A stretch of 51,117 nt of DNA. Source: Sphingobacteriales bacterium. GTDB taxonomy: Bacteria > Bacteroidota > Bacteroidia > Chitinophagales > UBA2359. The first letter of the stretch is position 1. The number at the start of each line of letters is the position of its first letter. The stretch lies in NCBI GenBank assembly GCA_016718845.1, contig JADKCK010000026.1, positions 1-51,117 of the forward strand, in the 5' to 3' direction. Made by a program: the position numbers and the translations under genes. The notes beneath the pieces are model-generated. The model searched no databases and was not told the DNA's origin. It worked only from the letters and a program-made list of their open reading frames with translations. Of this stretch, positions 46,318 through 51,117 are shown piece by piece.

Positions 46318-47995
46318 TTATGAAACTTACATTTCCGTTCTCTATTTTCCTGCAGGATACAAAATTGCAATGTTTTACTGCTCGCCAGTACATCAAAATC
46401 ATGCCATTACTTTATACCTCGCAGTTTTCGTGGCTAGGTCGCTAACAACAATACACGCCTCCTACAATGCTTTCGGGGTGTAGTGTTCCGCAATACCCGA
46501 CACAACAGGCGTTGTTCAAAGCCCAAATCAATGGTTAGTTTTAACAATTTATCGGTTTCGGGTACAGCTCCGCGGCAATATGGTAGCAGTTCTAGTCGTT
46601 AATTTAGCAAAATCGTCGTAAGGCATTGCTGCTTTACGGGCGTATGAGTAGCAACGGTTTGGGTTCCGGTAGTAGCCTCTGCAACTGTTTTTCTGCATCG
46701 CTAAGGTTTGTCGTTTAGCTTCGTTCGGCCATATATGAAGTAATTTCGGCATCTTCTATCTTACGAAACAAATATTCGTTGGTATTCAAAATGCGTCGTC
46801 CTGTTTCCATTGTAAAAGTATTATTTTTTATGGCTACCACATCTTCGTTAGATAACAGCAACCAATGGCGCAATTTATTGGCGCTAAATGGCAAAAATGG
46901 CTCGAGGTAAACGGCAAAATAAGCGATTATTTCGGCGCAGATGGTTAAACAGCGCCTGCTTGGTCGGGGTTAGTTTTATTAGTTTCCGTCTGGCATCGGT
47001 CAAAATTTATTGGGCAGTACGGGCAACGTTCAATATTTCTTGCGTGCATTGCGAAACTCGTAGCGGTGTATGTAGCCATTTGTTTTGCAGTGCTTTTGTA
47101 TTGTCGCAACTCAAAAGCCGCATCTTCGATAGCCCGGGGTCGGGCGCACATCGGGTATTTCGGCTTCAAAATTTTTGTTTAGTAACACCATCACCATCTT
47201 CACCAAATTGCCCAATATTGCCACTAATCCGCTGTTATTGTTGCGCGTTTGTAGGTCTTTCCAGCTAAAATCGTTGTCTTTTGTTCGGCATTATGGCGGT
47301 GGGTAACGCAACACATCTTCCATGTCCGAAAATCGTTGAGGTAACTGAGCAGCCAAACAGCATGACTGAGCGAGGTGGATAGCTGTCGCCCTCTAAGTTG
47401 AAAAACCGATTGGGCAGGCGACATTGGTAGGCAACACAAATTGCCGTGTGCATGAAGCATATTAGGAAAAATAAGGCAATGAAAAACAATATTATCTTCA
47501 TAATAAATGCACTAGTTTAGCATCGGGGTTCAAGCAATAATCTTGCCAAGTATCGGGCAGCAGGGCTTTGTAGCGCTGATATAGCCGATAGGTGCATCCA
47601 TCCAAACATATAATACTTTACCCTCGGCATCGGGCAATGGTACGGGCACGCCCCAGTCAAGGTCGCGGGTAATAGCCGGTCGCGCGTTTCCTGGTTCTAT
47701 CCACGACTGACATTGTTTGTATAACTTTTTTTCCAACTTTCGGTATTTTGTTGTTCGTCAATCCCTTGGCTTAACCCACCGTTGTAGTTGCCCAAAGCGG
47801 CAAGGACCAATGTCGGTTTGACGAAATGGCGTGCGACCACTTAGGTAGATACGGGGTTGATGAGGTCTAAGGGGTCGAGCCGACGAACCGCATTTTTCGC
47901 ATTGGTCGCCATAAGCCGCACCGTGACCACACTTTCGGCAGGTACCTTTACGTATCTATCTGCCAAAAACTAATTTATTGTGTAGTTGTAATAAG
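46318..47995 (-). pseudogene. metG: Methionine--tRNA ligase with C-terminal tRNA-binding domain, disrupted and lacking its N-terminus
   Basis: Charges tRNA-Met. Pieces on the minus strand follow the MetRS order: zinc-binding 'YVKGTCPKCGHGAAYGDQCE' (partly stitched, near 47930), 'ARPAITRDLDWGVPVPLPDA' with 'GKVLYVWMDAPIGYISA' (47580-47690), the KMSKS-region counterpart 'LSTS' in a stitched 'FFNLEGDKLSTSRGHAVWL', the anticodon-binding part ('YKSTAKQMATY'), and a Trbp111/EMAP-type tRNA-binding C-terminus ('MPYDDFAKLTTRTATIL', 'VVSGIAEHYTPESI'). About 120-150 N-terminal residues containing the HIGH motif are absent: a candidate promoter box TACCTTTG (48020-48013) lies just upstream of the zinc region. 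Many indels. As metG is essential, I suspect faulty sequence rather than a true pseudogene. Confidence 0.85.
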
Positions 47996-48012
47996 CTTTA
48001 TTAAAGCAGGTG

Positions 48013-48020
48013 CAAAGGTA
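48013..48020 (-). promoter_or_regulatory. Candidate promoter -7 box of metG
   Basis: TACCTTTG on the minus strand, fitting TAnnTTTG, followed by CACC. It marks where metG should begin, although its first about 140 codons are missing. Confidence 0.45.
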
Positions 48021-48119
48021 GCATTTTTTGTGGATATGGGATAGTTTTTTTATGGCAAATGCTCAGAAATGATGAAATTTTGGTTTTTACAAAGTGAACT
48101 AAGTACCCTATTGCGCAGC

Positions 48120-48155
48120 AAAGTTCCTTGTCTGGTAATTTAGACAAGGAACTTT
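48120..48155. terminator. Hairpin, probable terminator of the GNAT-like gene
   Basis: Stem AAAGTTCCTTGTCT / AGACAAGGAACTTT (14 bp) with an 8-base loop, about 95 bp past the stop codon of the minus-strand gene; T run only on the plus side. Confidence 0.6.
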
Positions 48156-48250
48156 TTAGCTAGTTAAGTTTAGTTCGGAAACGATACATATCAACAATAA
48201 TTCATATAACAATCCTCTCTCGACACGGTTGCTTTTTTAGGGTTTGTGTC

Positions 48251-49427
48251 CTAAACTTCTTCTTTTTCTTTAAAGGGGTGTCGTTGTATCCAATCGTCGG
48301 GGCGCAGGGTATCTACCAATCTGCCTAATATTTTATTAAACCACCAAGTACGGTGTCGCTTCATGCTATTTCGCTGAAATGGGCCCGGCACCAACAGTAC
48401 TTTTTATTCCCGGTGGCGGTGCGTCCAAAGTTAATTTTTGGAGATTTATTTTGATAATTGTTCGAACTATATCGTACATAATATTATAAATAGCGTATTG
48501 TTTATTGTTCGTATCTGTAGCCCACAAATGTGAGCTTCTAAAAAGGGGAGTATTAAATAGACTAATAAACCTACTGAGTGTATCTCGAAGAGCAATAACC
48601 TAATAAGTCGAAACTCGTTGCGCTTTTTGTTTTTGCTCATGAAGTATTGAGGTGTGCAATAGGCAATACTTACCTCCGAGTGTTCGCAAACTTGCCTATA
48701 TAGGCGGTATATTTCGTTTTGTTGTTCGCTTATTTCTTCAACCGACAATACACGCCGCTCTAAAACTTTGGCTTTTTTGAAAACACTTTTGGCACGCGTG
48801 CGGTATTTGGCAGATAGGGTGCTTAGGTAATCATCAAAATTTGCCCAGCGGTTGGCATGGCAACACCACGTTAGGCTGTGCCACTACCTCGTTAAACGAG
48901 CAACTGGCCAACCGGTGACTGATTGTAAAGATGAGGCTCAAAATCTTTATTGAAACCGCATGTATTGCCATTGGCTTGTGCTTCGGTATCCATTGTTTCC
49001 TCCTAATGGCGCTGTCGAGCAACCCAAAGGCTTCTGGAAAAGTTGCTTAGTTCGGCTTTGCTAGAAATAAAGCCGTGCTCGCCGGTAATATAGGCGTTGC
49101 CGCAATAAAAGCGATGGTAAAATGTAGGTTGTTTAACGCGTTTAGCCGCCCAACTTGGCATGTTGGAGCAATGATAGTTTCTGCCCTTGTGCGTAAACTA
49201 TTTCTAATTCCTGTTAATTCTTGGCTACCATTTATATGTACAATCTGAAAACAGACATGCCACCGTTTTGTTTCCTTTTACAAAAGTGGCGTATCTTAGT
49301 TTCATCTCCAAACGATTGGTTTCGCGTTGTTTCTAGGTTATGTAAATAATCATATGACATAAAAACAATCGGCTACGCTAATGCTTTTCCATTGCAACAC
49401 AGGTATTTCGGTTATAGATTCAAACAT
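48251..49427 (-). pseudogene. GNAT/peptidogalycan-biosynthesis-like acyltransferase, disrupted
   Basis: Stitched from several frames: MFESITEIPVLQWKSISVA (49427 on), 'NRLEMKLRYATFVKGNKTVA', 'TFYHRFYCGNAYITGEHGF', 'EVVAQPNVVLPCQPLGKFDD', 'YLSTLSAKYRTRAKSVFKKA', 'LSVEEISEQQNEIYRLYRQV', 'IKSTVGAGPISAK', ending 'DDWIQRHPFKEKEEV' at a TAG (48253-48251). The central 'FDDYL..LS.KYR.R...V.KK' resembles the N-acetyltransferase-like peptidogalycan family found in Bacteroidota. Its total of about 390 residues fits that family. Substrate unknown. I regard the frame breaks as probable sequence errors; the family assignment is from memory. Confidence 0.5.
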
Positions 49428-49552
49428 ATGAATATCAGTAACATGGGTACTTTTAGCAATAAGTGGGCAAATTGTCCAGCGTTTTGTACAACCGGTGGCA
49501 TTTAATACGGTTGATAACATATATATGTGTGTGGTTTTACAGAAAAAATTGT

Positions 49553-49962
49553 GGTTCTTTTACTTTTGTTGTAGAAACTGACAAATGATAGCTTTTACTC
49601 CTATTGAGCAAAGATGACACAACGAAGGCAGCTGTTAAGGGCATGCTGTATTATTTTAGTATTCACTCACCCATTAAAGTCTGTTACTTTTTTTCTTGAC
49701 AAAAAAGTAACCAAAAAGTCAAGGCTGTATAGATTAACACAAACAAAGTGCAACATCTCCGCTAAAAGATACAAACTTGCACGCCAAACGACTTTACTTG
49801 TCGATTTTATTTTCTCGGTTAGGTGTATGCCTCAAACAGTATATCTTTCTTATTACATTTATGCCCATATTTTTAACGCTAATCCCTATAATGTCAGTCC
49901 CGAAGAAACCAAATACAACTAGTGAAATGCAACACCCAAATCACAACAAAAGTATAAGAGCC
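49553..49962. mobile_element. MITE-like element, copy B (410 bp)
   Basis: Starts GGTTCTTTTACTTTTG and ends with the reverse complement of GGCTCTTATACTTTTG; flanked by a perfect 8-bp repeat AAAATTGT at 49545-49552 and 49963-49970. It aligns with copy A (4823-5232) throughout, including the internal palindrome, but has drifted; open frames inside it (49614-49986) are not genes. Same orientation as copy A. Confidence 0.75.
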
Positions 49963-49970
49963 AAAATTGT

Positions 49971-50317
49971 TTGGGTGCAAAGGTAATAAAAGTGCTGGTT
50001 TGGTTTAACAAAAAAAGCAAAATTGGTTCGATAGTTGCCAAATAACTTAAAAGAGATTGTTTACAAAGAACATTTAGTTGCAAAATTTAATAATAAAAAG
50101 CACATAATATATTAATCAAAAAATTCCATATTTTTACAAACTAGGACCCAAACAGCTAATACTAAGGTAGTTTGCAAACATTAGGCTAAACAGCAGATTG
50201 TTAATAAATTTTGCTTGTAAGACAATAAAACAGTCCAATTAACGTTGCTAAGAAAGTTGAAGTTAGCATCTGCTTGAATAAAAACGTGTACTATGCACAA
50301 ATTTGTAAATTATGGCG
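49971..50317. other. Intergenic, AT-rich, no gene seen
   Basis: About 350 bases after copy B of the element; no coding frame or RNA gene recognised. Confidence 0.45.
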
Positions 50318-50325
50318 TATTTTTG
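50318..50325 (+). promoter_or_regulatory. Promoter -7 box near the right edge
   Basis: TATTTTTG fits TAnnTTTG, with TTTG 12 bp upstream (50302-50305). It precedes the partial gene below. Confidence 0.45.
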
Positions 50326-50357
50326 TACCTTAATTTGCAACTATTTCAGTAAAAATA

Positions 50358-51117
50358 GTGTCAATGGTGTATAATGTACCATGTGTCAAAAAATCTGAAC
50401 GTGGAAACAAACGAATTACGCCTATACCATTTATTATAGCACTACTTTGCGTCGTTGAGTGCCAATTTATCGGCCCAAAAACCATATCTTTACCAAACCC
50501 AAAACGGGCACTTCAAAATCGGGCTCGTCTGGTCGAGTTTCGCTCTTTATCGCTGAACAAACCCAAATCGTTCGGACGAGGTAGAAAATAATCCTAAGAA
50601 AAAGAAAGTAACTAACCAACTTACCAGGGCGTTTCAAAGACATGATTATGTTGCCAAATAGGTATTATCAATGCTAAAAATGAAATACTATTTGTTAAAC
50701 AAAATGTTGGTATCGAAACACAAAGAAGATTTTAACACCAATTGCCTCGCTTACACCCTTAAAAAAGATGGCAAAATGGTGAGTTTTAATTTGACGAAAT
50801 CAAATAAAAAGCATCTATCAACATACAAAAACCTAATAGCAAGTATCGATGGACTCCGTATTTGCTACTTGGGCAGGCATTTTATTTAATGGGCGATTAC
50901 TTAACGGCAGTTAAATCGTTAAATACATCAACAACTGTTCTTGCCAACAAACATACGCATGAGCTAGCGACACCAAGTCGAGAGTAAATGCAAAACACCG
51001 CGCAGAAGAACAAAACAGTTAAAAAAGACCGCGAATACGACCGCAAACTTAAAGATCAAGAACGCCAAAAGATAAAATAGACCAAGAACAAAAACGCGAC
51101 GCAGCTAAAAAGAAACC
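50358..51117 (+). CDS. Hypothetical protein, partial at the right edge, frameshifted
   Basis: Pieces include a hydrophobic, signal-like stretch ('PFIIALLCVVEC'), a Ser/Gly/Lys-rich part ('PKTGTSKSGSSGRVS'), a coherent segment at 50671-50889 ('HKEDFNTNCLAYTLKKDGKM', 'VSFNLTKSNKKHLSTYKNLI') and a very charged end ('KKDREYDRKLKDQERQKIK') running to the edge. The charged tail suggests a helical or coiled region. I do not recognise a family, and frame breaks make the boundaries approximate. Confidence 0.35.

Noticed and set aside
46888..47268. 126-residue plus-strand frame
   Set aside because: It is antisense to metG pieces that have clear homology.
49614..49986. Small basic proteins near 49.6-50.0 kb
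   Set aside because: They fall in copy B of the element and overlap its boundary; no conserved coding.

Overview
The window looks like chromosomal DNA from a low-GC member of the Bacteroidota. The evidence is the Bacteroidota -7 promoter box TAnnTTTG upstream of many genes, two proteins ending in type IX secretion (T9SS) type A sorting domains, a PorE-like TPR-PD40-CRD-OmpA protein, an exonuclease/GIY-YIG fusion typical of the phylum, a leucine-poor TPR-CHAT protein and methylmalonyl-CoA epimerase. I cannot name the genus. There are no phage genes, no transposase and no CRISPR array.

Layout. 1-3062: 5' part of a large secreted adhesin-like protein (beta-helix, SdrD_B-like, then tandem DUF11 repeats), running off the left edge. 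3273-13100: an unrecognised helical protein, a 410-bp MITE-like element, the PorE-like protein, a long-chain acyl-CoA synthetase with a small lipoprotein, isopentenyl-diphosphate isomerase, a sodium:solute symporter and a SPOR-like exported protein. 13674-19256: exonuclease/GIY-YIG fusion, two tandem-repeat tracts, an aldehyde dehydrogenase, a pRiA4b ORF-3-like protein and FolC. 19521-27678: surface/secreted block (choice-of-anchor L protein, type-23-toxin-like exported protein, TPR-CHAT protein, beta-helix protein). 28098-30690: two identical tRNA-Asp genes, accA, dapA. 31056-35351: three tandem paralogous thioredoxin-fold/TPR exported proteins. 35540-41546: methylmalonyl-CoA epimerase, tryptophan 2,3-dioxygenase, PafA-like alkaline phosphatase, small membrane protein, DUF4412-like protein and a family-28-like glycosyltransferase. 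41609-51117: two ArsR-like regulators, TsaB, BioD, a saccharopine dehydrogenase-family enzyme, a small hypothetical, MetG, a GNAT/peptidogalycan-like protein, a second copy of the 410-bp element and a partial hypothetical gene.

Sequence quality matters for reading this window. From about 3.3 to 36 kb nearly all genes are intact (folC is the exception). From 36 kb rightward, and in the first 0.8 kb, reading frames break repeatedly at one- or two-base indels, many in homopolymers. Beyond 44 kb two genes (saccharopine dehydrogenase family, metG) also lack internal blocks of sequence. Because essential genes such as metG and tsaB are hit, the simplest explanation is unpolished long-read sequence toward the contig ends rather than real gene decay. 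I therefore annotate these genes by the protein that can be stitched together across frames.

The most interesting items are the MITE-like pair (410 bp each, about 21-bp terminal inverted repeats, perfect 8-bp target duplications), the three thioredoxin-fold paralogues that have each lost a different active-site element, the 8-bp satellite directly abutting an aldehyde dehydrogenase start, and the stand-alone TPR-CHAT and toxin-23-like proteins within a surface-protein block.
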